A DNA stretch of 64,000 bases from JAEMQF01 sp963775015 (lineage in GTDB: Bacteria > Pseudomonadota > Gammaproteobacteria > Burkholderiales > Burkholderiaceae_C), in the NCBI GenBank assembly GCA_963775015.1, contig CAVZHI010000001.1, forward strand, positions 124,001-188,000. Reading direction: 5' to 3'. The notes beneath the pieces are model-generated. The model saw only the letters and a list, made by a program, of their open reading frames with translations, did not search any database and was not told where the DNA came from. Below are positions 34,392 through 42,733 of this stretch, piece by piece (position 1 is the first letter of the stretch; each line of letters begins with the position of its first letter). The position numbers and the translations under genes were made by a program.

Positions 34392-35566
34392 CCGCTGCGC
34401 CTACGCCAGCGGCCGAATTGCCACTCGCCGGAGTGCGGGTGATCGACTTCACCCAGGTCATGATGGGCCCGGTGTGCACACAGATGCTCGGCGACTACGG
34501 TGCCGACGTGATCAAGATCGAGCGCGCCGGCGCGGGCGACCTGAGCCGCTCGACTTTCCCGGTGCAGGACGGCGTCGACAACCCGGTTTTCTGCAGCCTG
34601 AACCGGAACAAGCGCAGCGTCGCGCTGGATCTGCGCGACGCTGCGTCGATGGCCCAAGTGAAAGCCTTGATCGCGGGCGCCGACGTCGTCGTGAACAACT
34701 TTCGCGCCGGTGTCATGGACCGCATGGGCCTGGGTTACGACGATTGCGCGAAGCTCAACCCACGCATCGTCTACGCCGTGGGAACGGGCTTTGGCGAGAC
34801 CGGGCCTTACGCCTACAAGGGCGGGCAAGACGTTCTTGCGCAAGCGATGAGCGGCGCGATGGCGCGGCGCGCCGATCCGGCGCTGCCGCTCTCGATCTAC
34901 CCCACCGCGCTCGCCGACTATTCGGCGGGCATGCACATGGTGCAAGGCATCCTGCTCGCGCTCTTGCAACGCGAACGCAGCGGTGTCGGGCAGAAGATCA
35001 GCGTCTCACTCTACAACTCGATGCTCGCGATGCAAATGCAGGAAGCGGCGATGATCCTGATGCGCGACGCCGAAGTGAACTGGGCCGCGATGCCGCTCTC
35101 CGGCGTGTTCGAGACTGCGGATCAGCCGCTCGTCCTCGTCGGCGCGTTCAAGGCGAATCCGCTGCGCGACATCTGCACCGCCTTGGACCTGCCCGATTTG
35201 TCGCTCGATTCGCGCTTTGCGACGCAAGACGCCCGGTTCGCTAACAAAGCCGAACTGCACCGCATGTTCCGCGAACGCTTCCTGACGAACCGGCGCGAGC
35301 ATTGGCTGCAGCGCCTGGAAGCGCAGGACCTGCTGTGCGCGCCGGTGCGCGAGATGCGCGAAGTGCTCGTCGACCCGCAGACCTTGCACAACCACATGCT
35401 GCTCGACAGCGCAGCGCCGGGCGCGGAGGCGTACCGTTTCGTCGCGAGCCCAATCACGATGTCCGACGCCGACGTCTGCATCCGGCGCGTGCCGCCGCGC
35501 CTGGGGCAGCACACCGACGAAGTGCTGGCCGAGCTTGGCACGGCAGCAAAGTCCGGCTCGCGATGA
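34388..35566 (+). CDS. CaiB/BaiF family (class III) CoA-transferase
   Basis: A 392-residue family III CoA-transferase that moves CoA between carboxylic acids, probably activating the substrate of this cluster. Evidence: GVRVIDFTQVMMGPVCTQML at the start, GADVIKIERAGAGD, NRNKRSVALDLRD, ALIAGADVVVNNFRAGVMDR, and the TALADYSAG segment holding the catalytic Asp, then VSLYNSMLAMQ. A GTG start at 34388 overlaps the upstream stop (GTGA), and the stop overlaps the next ATG (ATGA), so the three genes are translationally coupled. There is no domain swap or truncation. Confidence 0.95.
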   Translation: MTAAPTPAAELPLAGVRVIDFTQVMMGPVCTQMLGDYGADVIKIERAGAGDLSRSTFPVQDGVDNPVFCSLNRNKRSVALDLRDAASMAQVKALIAGADVVVNNFRAGVMDRMGLGYDDCAKLNPRIVYAVGTGFGETGPYAYKGGQDVLAQAMSGAMARRADPALPLSIYPTALADYSAGMHMVQGILLALLQRERSGVGQKISVSLYNSMLAMQMQEAAMILMRDAEVNWAAMPLSGVFETADQPLVLVGAFKANPLRDICTALDLPDLSLDSRFATQDARFANKAELHRMFRERFLTNRREHWLQRLEAQDLLCAPVREMREVLVDPQTLHNHMLLDSAAPGAEAYRFVASPITMSDADVCIRRVPPRLGQHTDEVLAELGTAAKSGSR

Positions 35567-36339
35567 GCGTCGACCTGGTCGTTCAGGATCATGTCGCGAC
35601 GGTGACGCTGGCGCGCCCCGAGGTGCTGAACGCGATCGACCTGGCCACCGAAGCGCAGCTGCAGCGCATCTGGAGCGAGCTGGAGGGGCGCGGCGATGTG
35701 CGCGTGATCGTTCTCACCGGTACGGGCGAGCGCGCGTTTTGTGTCGGTGCCGACATGAAGAACAGCCCGTCGACGAGCGGCCTCGAGTACTGGGCTGCGG
35801 CGCGGCCGGGCGGCTTTGGCGGGATCGCGCTGCGCGAGACGCTCAACATCCCCGTGATCGCGCGCGTGAACGGCTTTGCCCTCGGCGGTGGTTTCGAGAT
35901 GGTGCTCGGCTGCGACATCGTGATCGCGTGCGACGAGGCGAGTTTCGGCCTGCCCGAGCCACTCGTAGGCCGCTTGCCGCTCGACGGCGGCATGACGCTG
36001 CTGCAGCGGCAGATTCCGCACCGTGTCGCGTTGGGAATGTTGCTCACCGGACAGCGCATCAGCGCGCAGCGCGCCCTCGACGTGGGCCTGATCAACGAGG
36101 TCGTGCCACGCGCCGAACTCGACGCCACGGTGGCACGTTGGACGAACCAGATCCTCGCGTGCGCGCCCTTGTCCGTGCAGGCGATCAAGCAGGTGGTGCG
36201 GCACACCGCGACGCTCTCGCCGACCCAGGCGCAAGCGCTGCGCCTGCCCGCACTCGTTGCGGCGTTGGCGTCGGAAGACTCGAAAGAGGGCGTGCGCGCG
36301 TTCCAGGAGAAGCGCAAGCCGGTGTGGCAGGGTCGCTGA
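35563..36339 (+). CDS. Enoyl-CoA hydratase/isomerase family protein (crotonase)
   Basis: A 258-residue crotonase. The oxyanion and active-site region is NGFALGGGFEMVLGCDIVIA, and FGLPEPLVGRLPLDGG supplies the second catalytic Glu, so both acidic residues of true hydratases are present. VTLARPEVLNAIDLATEAQL and the C-terminal AFQEKRKPVWQGR are also typical. The ATG at 35563 overlaps the CoA-transferase stop by 4 bp. It is the last gene of the 28-36 kb cluster and is convergent with the LysR regulator gene. Probable role: hydration of an unsaturated CoA ester produced by the upstream oxidoreductases. Confidence 0.95.
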   Translation: MSVDLVVQDHVATVTLARPEVLNAIDLATEAQLQRIWSELEGRGDVRVIVLTGTGERAFCVGADMKNSPSTSGLEYWAAARPGGFGGIALRETLNIPVIARVNGFALGGGFEMVLGCDIVIACDEASFGLPEPLVGRLPLDGGMTLLQRQIPHRVALGMLLTGQRISAQRALDVGLINEVVPRAELDATVARWTNQILACAPLSVQAIKQVVRHTATLSPTQAQALRLPALVAALASEDSKEGVRAFQEKRKPVWQGR

Positions 36340-36375
36340 ACTGATTCGCAGCGGCGCTGCGCGGCAGCGTTGGCG

Positions 36376-37341
36376 TCAGGTCTGACGCCTCGGCCCGCGC
36401 GCAAACTCTTCGAGCAACCAGCGCGTGCACGCCAGCACTTCGGCTTCCTTCGCGCGTTGTGGGTTCACGATCAGGTACAGGCTGTAGCCGGTGGAAAGTT
36501 TCGCCTCGGGGAAAGGCGTGATGAGTTGGCCCGACGCGACCGCGTCGTCGAGCATCGGCGTGTGGCCGAGCACGACGCCCTGACCGCGCACCGCCGCTTG
36601 CACGGCCTGGTCGATGAAGCTGAATGTCAAGCGCCCGCCAGAGGGCGGCTCGGACAAGTTCGCGGCCTCGAACCAGCGTGGCCAGCTCGCGGCGAACGTG
36701 GCGCGCGAATCACCGGAGACTTCAATCAGCGGCAGCTGTTTCAGATCCTCGAGGGACCGCAGTGGCGCGCCGCGCTGGTCAAGCAGTTGTTGGCTCAGCG
36801 CCGGCGTGACGAACTCTTCGCACAGCAAGTGGGCATGGTTCGACGCATCGACGCGCGACGGCAGGCTGCGCCGCAGCGCCAGGTCCAGGCCCTCGGCGAC
36901 GAGGTCGACCATGCGGTCGCTCGCGTCGATGCGGAACTCGATTTGCGGGTGCTTCTGCTGGAACGCGGCGAGCCGCGGCACCAGCCACAGCGATGCGAAT
37001 GATGCATACGTCGTGAGGCCGATTCGCGGCGCGCGTGCGACGTCGCGGATCGCGTCAACGCACGCGTCGATGTCGCCCAAGGCCTGCGCCACGACAGCGT
37101 AAAGACGCCGGCCGTCGGGAGTCAACGCGAGCGCCCGCGTCTTGCGCACGAACAACGCCTTGCCGACCTGACGCTCGAGTGTCGCGACCTGACGGCTGAT
37201 CGCCGATTGGGTCAGCGCGAGCTCGTCGGCGGCGAGCGTGAACGAAAGCCGGCGTGCCGCGACTTCGAAGCCGCGCAGCCCGGCGAGCTGGATCGGCCGG
37301 CGTGGGCGGGCCCTGCGTTGGCGTGAGGCGGGAGCTGCCAT
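36376..37341 (-). CDS. LysR-family transcriptional regulator (GcvA-like)
   Basis: A 321-residue LysR regulator. The winged-helix segment at about residues 15-75 reads QLAGLRGFEVAARRLSFTLA then ADELALTQSAISRQVATLER, and the rest is a periplasmic-binding-type effector domain. The RPIQLAGLRGFEVAAR start places it in the GcvA-like branch. ATG 37341 has GGTGG 4 bp upstream and was chosen over an ATG five codons earlier. It converges with the catabolic cluster's last gene and diverges from the DUF2917-like gene, so its natural target could be either; the common arrangement of LysR proteins with a divergent neighbour favours the latter. Confidence 0.92.
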   Translation of the reverse strand: MAAPASRQRRARPRRPIQLAGLRGFEVAARRLSFTLAADELALTQSAISRQVATLERQVGKALFVRKTRALALTPDGRRLYAVVAQALGDIDACVDAIRDVARAPRIGLTTYASFASLWLVPRLAAFQQKHPQIEFRIDASDRMVDLVAEGLDLALRRSLPSRVDASNHAHLLCEEFVTPALSQQLLDQRGAPLRSLEDLKQLPLIEVSGDSRATFAASWPRWFEAANLSEPPSGGRLTFSFIDQAVQAAVRGQGVVLGHTPMLDDAVASGQLITPFPEAKLSTGYSLYLIVNPQRAKEAEVLACTRWLLEEFARGPRRQT

Positions 37342-37455
37342 GGTGCCACCATACATGCGATTCGCGCATGCATCAAGCCTGTTCATTTCGTTTGTCGGAG
37401 GGCGCGCAATCGCCTTCAATGACGCCATGCCGCAGTCCGGCGCATGGAGATCGAT

Positions 37456-37905
37456 ATGACACGCCACACCCACATCGAAACCGTTCGCACCATCGACCTC
37501 GAGCACGAGCAACTGCTCGTCCTCGACGACCGCCAGGGAACCCGCGCCCGGGTTCTGTTCGGCGGCGCCTGGCTCACCGAGGAAGGGCGGCCTGACGATC
37601 GTTTCGCACGCGCCGGCGACGACTTGGAGTTGACCGAGCGCGGTCGGGCGGTACTGGAGTCGATCGGCCATTCGCGCGTCGAAATCGTGCATCGGCACTC
37701 ACGACCCGTGCTGCGTTGGGGCAGGCGCCTCGCGGCGTGGTTGTTCGGGCCGCGGCCACGGCTCGTGCACGCCAGCGCAGCACTGGTGTCGCTCGCGCTC
37801 GCGCTGGCTGTGCCGGAGCTGGTCGCACGCAGCTTTCAGCACACGGCGGGCTCCACGAGCGTCACACACGCAGTCGTGACACTGGTGAAGGGGCGTGCGG
37901 GCTGA
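37456..37905 (+). CDS. DUF2917-like protein with single membrane segment
   Basis: A 149-residue protein of unknown function. Its first half reads IDLEHEQLLVLDDRQGTRAR, VLFGGAWLTEEGRPDDRF and DDLELTERGRAVLESIGHSR, matching the short beta-rich DUF2917 type seen in Burkholderiales. The second half has an amphipathic basic stretch and then one hydrophobic helix, VHASAALVSLALALAVPELV. GGAGA at 37446-37450 lies 5 bp before the ATG at 37456, which favours it over the ATG at 37444. It is divergent from the LysR gene and shares a 114-bp control region with it. Confidence 0.72.
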   Translation: MTRHTHIETVRTIDLEHEQLLVLDDRQGTRARVLFGGAWLTEEGRPDDRFARAGDDLELTERGRAVLESIGHSRVEIVHRHSRPVLRWGRRLAAWLFGPRPRLVHASAALVSLALALAVPELVARSFQHTAGSTSVTHAVVTLVKGRAG

Positions 37906-38392
37906 GTTTCGATCGAAGCTGCGTGAGACGCAGCGCGAACGCAACATGTCACGTTTGGATTCATTTGTTGATGCATGTCACAAAGGCCGCTGACGATGGT
38001 TTGCGCGGCCTCGCTCGACTCGTCCACTGCATGTCGCGAATAGGTTGCCGCATCGGGTAGACCCTGGGTCCGATGCAGACGTTTCCCGGCGCTCAGCAGG
38101 CCATCGACTGCCGCGCCTTGCGCGGGCGACGCTGCGAGGTGAGGCAGCCGATCTCCCGGTGCAGCACGCGGGTTGCGATGGGGCCATTGGCGCGTCGGTC
38201 GCGCACCACGCTCGTCGGCACTGCACTTTCGGCGCAAAGCGCTGAATTCGCGTCCTGTCACAAGGGCCCGGCGTGACTTTCTTCCGCTTCGGGGCCCCCC
38301 GATCAAGCCCTTCCGCCCGTTCCTGGGGGGTTGCCACCTCCCTCAATGCCGGCCGATGGTGCTTTAATTCTCACAACGGCCCAGGAATCTCA
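37906..38392. other. Long intergenic region before orphan parA
   Basis: About 490 bp without a convincing gene. It holds a 7-bp hairpin (GCTGCGT 37918-37924, ACGCAGC 37928-37934) just after the upstream stop, without a T-run; two direct copies of CATGTCAC (37945-37952 and 37974-37981) 29 bp apart; and an AT-rich hexamer TTTAAT at 38363-38368, 24 bp before the parA start, that could be part of a promoter. I see no tRNA, riboswitch or small ORF with a good start. Confidence 0.5.
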
Positions 38393-39301
38393 ATGCCAGT
38401 CATCGCAGTCGTGAATCGAAAAGGGGGGAGCGGCAAAAGCACGCTGGCGACCCATCTTGCTGCGTACTGCGCGAGAAACAACATCTCGGTGATGCTCGGC
38501 GATGTGGACCGCCAGCAGTCGACTCAACCCTGGCTCAAGTTGCGCGAAGCGCAGCCCATCTCGGCGCAGCACCCGGCGATCCTCGGCTGGGCGATCGACC
38601 CGAGGAACGTGATGCGTGCGCCACCCGGTGTGTCGCACGTGATCCTGGACACCCCCGGAGGGCTGCGCGGCCTGGACCTGGCGCGTGTCGTGGGCTATAC
38701 CGACGTGATCCTGATGCCGGTGTGCAACTCGGTTTTCGACCGCGAATCCGCCGCCGACTGCTACGCCGAACTCATGACCTTGCCGCGGATCGCGTCCGGC
38801 AAATGCAAGGTCGCCGCGATCGGCATGCGCGTCGACGCCCGCACCAAAGCGTCGCAGACGCTCACTGCCTGGGCGCATTCGCACCACATTCCCTTCATCG
38901 GCATCCTGCGCGACACCCAGGCGTACGTGCGTTGCGTCGAGCGCGGTTTGACGCTCTTCGACCTGCCCGCCGACCACCTGCGCACCGACCTCGCGCAGTG
39001 GCAGCCGATCCTGGAGTGGCTCGACCCCGTGCTTCGCCCCGTTGAACGCGCACCCGAAGTAGCGAAACAACGTGCCGTGCGGCCTTGTTACGTGGCGCCG
39101 CCTTCGTCGTTCAACGGCCTGACGCCGGCGACGCCGATCAGAATGTCCAGCGACGAAGCGCTGCGAAAGCCGGTACAGCTCGTGAGCCTGGCGAGCGTCA
39201 AGGCGCGCACCGAGCCTGCGCCGCGAGTCAGCTTGGCGAGCCGCTTCGGCCGCCTCTTCGACCTGCTTCCTTCGAGCCGAGCGCTGCAGCGCAGCGCCTG
39301 A
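38393..39301 (+). CDS. Orphan ParA-family ATPase
   Basis: A 302-residue deviant-Walker ATPase of the ParA/MinD superfamily. The start VIAVVNRKGGSGKSTLATHL holds the KGGxGKST motif with the extra signature Lys; MLGDVDRQQSTQPWLKLRE and HVILDTPGG follow as the Walker A' and switch regions. The C-terminal 75 residues after EWLDPVLRP are basic, Pro/Ser-rich and disordered-looking, an unusual tail. No parB-like gene or parS-like repeat is visible, so it is an orphan, probably positioning a cargo such as a chemotaxis, pilus or polyhydroxyalkanoate granule component. AGGA at 38383 supports the ATG at 38393. Confidence 0.9.
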   Translation: MPVIAVVNRKGGSGKSTLATHLAAYCARNNISVMLGDVDRQQSTQPWLKLREAQPISAQHPAILGWAIDPRNVMRAPPGVSHVILDTPGGLRGLDLARVVGYTDVILMPVCNSVFDRESAADCYAELMTLPRIASGKCKVAAIGMRVDARTKASQTLTAWAHSHHIPFIGILRDTQAYVRCVERGLTLFDLPADHLRTDLAQWQPILEWLDPVLRPVERAPEVAKQRAVRPCYVAPPSSFNGLTPATPIRMSSDEALRKPVQLVSLASVKARTEPAPRVSLASRFGRLFDLLPSSRALQRSA

Positions 39302-39589
39302 GTCGGCGGGCGCAGACCCGCGCCGAGTCGCGGGCTGCTGTCGCTTCCATCGAAGCGGCCGCCCACATTCCAGCGCGCCAACAGCAAGGCGGCGCGATCG
39401 CCGCAGCGCATCTGGCACGTGCTGGCGTCATTGACGGGCAAAACCAGGGGCCTTCGCCGTCCTGCGTTCCCGATCGCGCGAGCGCAACGTCCGCTGCGCC
39501 ATCGCCACGCAGCAAGCCGCAAAACCGGCTATTGTTCACAGGCCGCGCAGCAGTGCGGCACCCCCACTCAGTCCACCAAGGAGACCCTC

Positions 39590-40351
39590 ATGAGCCATCT
39601 GCCCGGCAAGTTCGTCTGGTTCGAACATCATTCCACCGATAGCCAACGCGCTTCCAAGTTCTACGAGGCGCTGTTCGGTTGGAGGACTGAGGTGATGCCG
39701 ATGGGCGCGCAGGACTATTCGATGATCATGAACGGCGACGCTGGAATCGGTGGCTACGGCAAGGCGCAGCCGGGCACGCCGAACCGCTGGATGGCCTACA
39801 TGTCGGTGACCAGTGTCGATGCGTCGTTTGCTGCTGCGCTGCAGGCGGGCGCGAAGGCGCTGATGCCGCCGACCGATTTTGGCCCGGTGGGCCGCGGCGC
39901 CGCGCTCGCCGATCCGACGGGCGCTGTCTTTTCGCTGTGGAAGAGCGCCGAGGGCGATCGGCCCGACCCGGCGAAGACGCCCCCCGGGCAATGGGTCTGG
40001 AACGAGTTGTGGACCCACGATCCGGCACGAGCGCTGACGTTCTACGAAAGCGTGTTCGGCTTCACGCACGACACGATGGACATGGGGCCCGGCGGCACCT
40101 ACACCATGTTCTTGAAAGACGGCGTCCATCGAGGCGGAATGGCGCGCGCCGTGAACCCCAAGGCCGCGCCGATGTGGCTGCCTTATGTGGAGGTGGGGAA
40201 CTGCGACGCCACCGCGGCCAAAGCCCGCAGCAACGGCGGTCAGCTTCTCTCGGCGCCCGCCGACATTCCCGGCGTCGGGCGATTTGCGATCGTTGCCGAC
40301 CCGGTGGGCGTGGCTGTGGCGATGCTGCAAGGCGCCGATCGGTCGGCTTGA
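39590..40351 (+). CDS. VOC-family protein with two glyoxalase-like domains
   Basis: A 253-residue protein made of two tandem vicinal-oxygen-chelate domains. The first starts FVWFEHHSTDSQRASKFYEA then LFGWRTEVMPMG; the second WVWNELWTHDPARALTFYES, VFGFTHDTMDMGPGGTYTMF. Both end in a DPVG or DPTG strand (ADPTGAVFSLWK, VADPVGVAVAMLQ). Such two-domain proteins resemble the mycobacterial 27-kDa antigen Cfp30B; glyoxalase or dioxygenase activity is not certain. AAGGAGA at 39578-39584 gives a strong ribosome binding site. The 288-bp gap upstream holds no recognisable gene. Confidence 0.92.
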   Translation: MSHLPGKFVWFEHHSTDSQRASKFYEALFGWRTEVMPMGAQDYSMIMNGDAGIGGYGKAQPGTPNRWMAYMSVTSVDASFAAALQAGAKALMPPTDFGPVGRGAALADPTGAVFSLWKSAEGDRPDPAKTPPGQWVWNELWTHDPARALTFYESVFGFTHDTMDMGPGGTYTMFLKDGVHRGGMARAVNPKAAPMWLPYVEVGNCDATAAKARSNGGQLLSAPADIPGVGRFAIVADPVGVAVAMLQGADRSA

Positions 40352-40388
40352 GCGCGACGGGCCCGCCCGACTCACACCCGCCGCCTGA

Positions 40389-41088
40389 ATGTGCACGAAC
40401 TACCGTCCCAGCTCCCGCGATTGGCTGGCGCTGCGCATGGGCACGGCGGCGCCCGCGTTCGACTATGAGGCCGATTCGTATCCCGGCTACGCCGCGCCGG
40501 TGTTGCGGCGTTCGGGAAAGGGCCCCGCGCAGCAGGCCGACATTGGTCGAGGGGCGGGAATCGACTGCGTCAAGGCTTGCTTCGGCCTGATTCCGTACTG
40601 GGCCAAGGACACGAAGATCGCGCGCATGACGTACAACGCGCGCTCTGAAACCGCACCCGACAAACCGAGCTTTCGCCAGGCCTGGTCACGCCGTCAATGG
40701 TGCCTGGTGCCGATGGAATGTTTCTACGAGCCGAGCTATGAAAGCGGGCGCGCGGTGCGCTGGCGCATCGAACGCCGCGACGGCGCACCCTTCATGGTCG
40801 CGGGACTCTGGGAGCGCTGGGTGGCGCCGAGCAACGGCGAGACCGTGTTTTCGTTTTCCATGCTGACGCTCAACGCCGACACGCACCCGCTGATGCGGCG
40901 CTTTCATCGCCCTGCCGAAGAAAAGCGCAGCGTCGCGGTCGTCGACGCTGTCTGACTTCGATGCATGGCTTGATGCCGCGCCCGACAGCGCACGCGCGCT
41001 GCTGCAAGCGCCATCGGTCGATGAGTTCACGGCGCGCGAAGAACCGGCGCCACCAAGGCGAGCCAAGGTCCGCACGGCGCCGCCGTAA
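40389..41088 (+). pseudogene. SRAP (HMCES/YedK) domain protein, single frameshift near the C-terminus
   Basis: An abasic-site-shielding protein that covalently traps AP sites in single-stranded DNA. It starts MCTNYRPSSRDWLALRM with catalytic Cys2 exposed by Met removal, and has YNARSETA (conserved Asn), CLVPMECFYEPSY (Glu) and FHRPAEEKRSV (His). As written it stops at 40955. Removing one base near 40947-40953 continues the frame as DFDAWLDAAPDSARALLQAP then SVDEFTAREEPAPPRRAKVR to a TAA at 41086-41088, giving 233 codons, a normal length. All core residues lie before the break. Annotators may therefore report 40389-40955 as a shortened CDS. Confidence 0.85.
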
Positions 41089-41293
41089 GGGCACCCCGCC
41101 GCGAAAAGCTGTTGCAGAGGCGCAGCCGCACGTCAAGCCCGCGCATCGAGGTGCGGCCGCGCCACGGCGCGCACTTTCGCACGCGCATCGGCAGCGCGTT
41201 GCAAACAGCGCCTTCGCTGCCGCTTATTCCCGTGAATGGACGCGCGCCACTGCCGATAGTCTTGGCATCACCTCGAACCCACGGCAAGCCACC

Positions 41294-41596
41294 ATGCGCC
41301 AATCGACCCCACAGCATTACCCGCCTTCGCTGAACCGAATCGTCGCGTACCACGGCGCCGAGTGGGCCGACATGCCTGTGCTCGCCGAGACGGTGGCGCA
41401 GCGCCTTCTCGATGAAGCCCGGAGCCGCCAGCTGACCGCGCAGTTCAACTCGGCGTGGGACAACACCGCTCCCGCAGCCCTGGACGAGCTGCCGCCACCC
41501 GAGCCGTTTCAGGAGACGCTGAGCGGCTTGGTGCAGCGCGAAGTGCACGAACCCGACGTGTTTCGCCATTTCTTCGGCGCGCGCGCGCCGGCCTGA
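41294..41596 (+). CDS. Hypothetical small protein
   Basis: A possible 100-residue acidic, helical protein: MRQSTPQHYPPSLNRIVAYH, WADMPVLAETVAQRLLDEAR, then a Pro-rich linker (DELPPPEPF) and VHEPDVFRHFF. Codon usage looks like genuine coding sequence and the reading frame is longer than its strand's chance frames, but there is no known domain and no good ribosome binding site before the ATG at 41294. The region 41089-41293 holds nothing recognisable. It could instead start at an internal Met. Confidence 0.55.
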   Translation: MRQSTPQHYPPSLNRIVAYHGAEWADMPVLAETVAQRLLDEARSRQLTAQFNSAWDNTAPAALDELPPPEPFQETLSGLVQREVHEPDVFRHFFGARAPA

Positions 41597-41701
41597 CCCA
41601 CCCCTGACTGCGGCGCGCTCGCGCCGCCCTGGCCGCGCCGGCATGGCGCACGCGATACTGCACCCCGGCGCAACGAGCCGCATCGCTCTGCGCCAGAGCG
41701 C

Positions 41702-42649
41702 GTGCGCATCGTCGATACACAAACCACCCGTCGAGAACTTCCCTTCGCGCCCCTGATCGGCGCGCTGCGCGCGCTCTTCGTTCAGGGTTGCGAAGTCCCG
41801 CTGCGCCACAGCCACCGCATCGACGTTCCCGGCGCTGCGCCGGGCACCGTGCTGCTGATGCCGGCGTGGCGCAGCGGCAAGCGCTTCGGTCTGAAAGCAG
41901 TGACGATCTTTCCCGGCAACGCGGCGCACAGGCTGCCCGGTGTTCACGCGTCGTATCTGCTCTTCGATGCGACCACCGGCGTTCCGCTCGCGCTGCTCGA
42001 CGGCACGGAGATCACGTCGCGCCGCACCGCAGCCGCGTCGGCGCTCGCGGCGTCCTGTCTCGCGCGCAGCGATTCGAGCCATTTGCTCATCGTCGGCGCC
42101 GGCAGGGTAGGGTCACTGATCGCCCCGGCCATGCAAACGGTGCGGCCCGTGCAACGGGTCACGGTGTGGAGTCGCGACCCAGCGCGCGCCCGCGAGCTCG
42201 CATCCGATCTCGCCACGCAGGGGTTCGACGCGCGAGCGACGCAGCAACTCGACCACGCCGCAGCCGAGGCCGACATCATCAGTTGCGCCACCTTGTCCGA
42301 CAAGGCATTGATTCGCGGTGCCTGGTTGCGCGACGGGACCCATCTCGACTTGATCGGCAGCTTCTTGCCGTCGATGCGCGAGAGCGACGCACGATGTTTC
42401 GAACGCGCCCAGGTTTACGTCGACACCCGCGAGGCGCTTCTCAAGTCCGGCGACGTGCTGCTCGCCATCGCCGAGGGCGGATTTCGCAGCGATCGATTGC
42501 AGGGCACGCTCGCCGAGTTGTGCCGCGGCGAACGCCCCGGGCGAAGCGCTGCGGATCACATCACGCTCTTCAAATCGGTGGGCAGTGCGCTCGAAGACCT
42601 GGCCGCTGCAGAGCTTGTGTGGGACGCGCTCGCAGGGCGCGCCGACTGA
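41702..42649 (+). CDS. Ornithine cyclodeaminase / mu-crystallin family enzyme
   Basis: A 315-residue Rossmann enzyme. The nucleotide motif HLLIVGAGRVGSLIAPAMQ is central, followed by VTVWSRDPARARELASDLA. The upstream catalytic loop KRFGLKAVTIFPGNAA carries the conserved Lys, and THLDLIGSFLPSMRE the conserved acidic segment. Members deaminate ornithine to proline, reduce delta-1-pyrroline-2-carboxylate or act on alanine, so exact activity is open. A GTG start at 41702 is used. The next gene begins within 85 bp on the same strand. Confidence 0.9.
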   Translation: MRIVDTQTTRRELPFAPLIGALRALFVQGCEVPLRHSHRIDVPGAAPGTVLLMPAWRSGKRFGLKAVTIFPGNAAHRLPGVHASYLLFDATTGVPLALLDGTEITSRRTAAASALAASCLARSDSSHLLIVGAGRVGSLIAPAMQTVRPVQRVTVWSRDPARARELASDLATQGFDARATQQLDHAAAEADIISCATLSDKALIRGAWLRDGTHLDLIGSFLPSMRESDARCFERAQVYVDTREALLKSGDVLLAIAEGGFRSDRLQGTLAELCRGERPGRSAADHITLFKSVGSALEDLAAAELVWDALAGRAD

Positions 42650-42733
42650 CTGGTTATGCTTCAACCCCTGCGCCGTGGACGGCGCGCTTTTGTTTGCACG
42701 CGCGGCGACCTCGCGGCGCTCACCCTGAACCCC

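Noticed and set aside
37836..38306. 156-codon minus-strand frame in the gap before parA
   Set aside because: No ribosome binding site or family resemblance; it overlaps the end of the DUF2917-like gene antisense.
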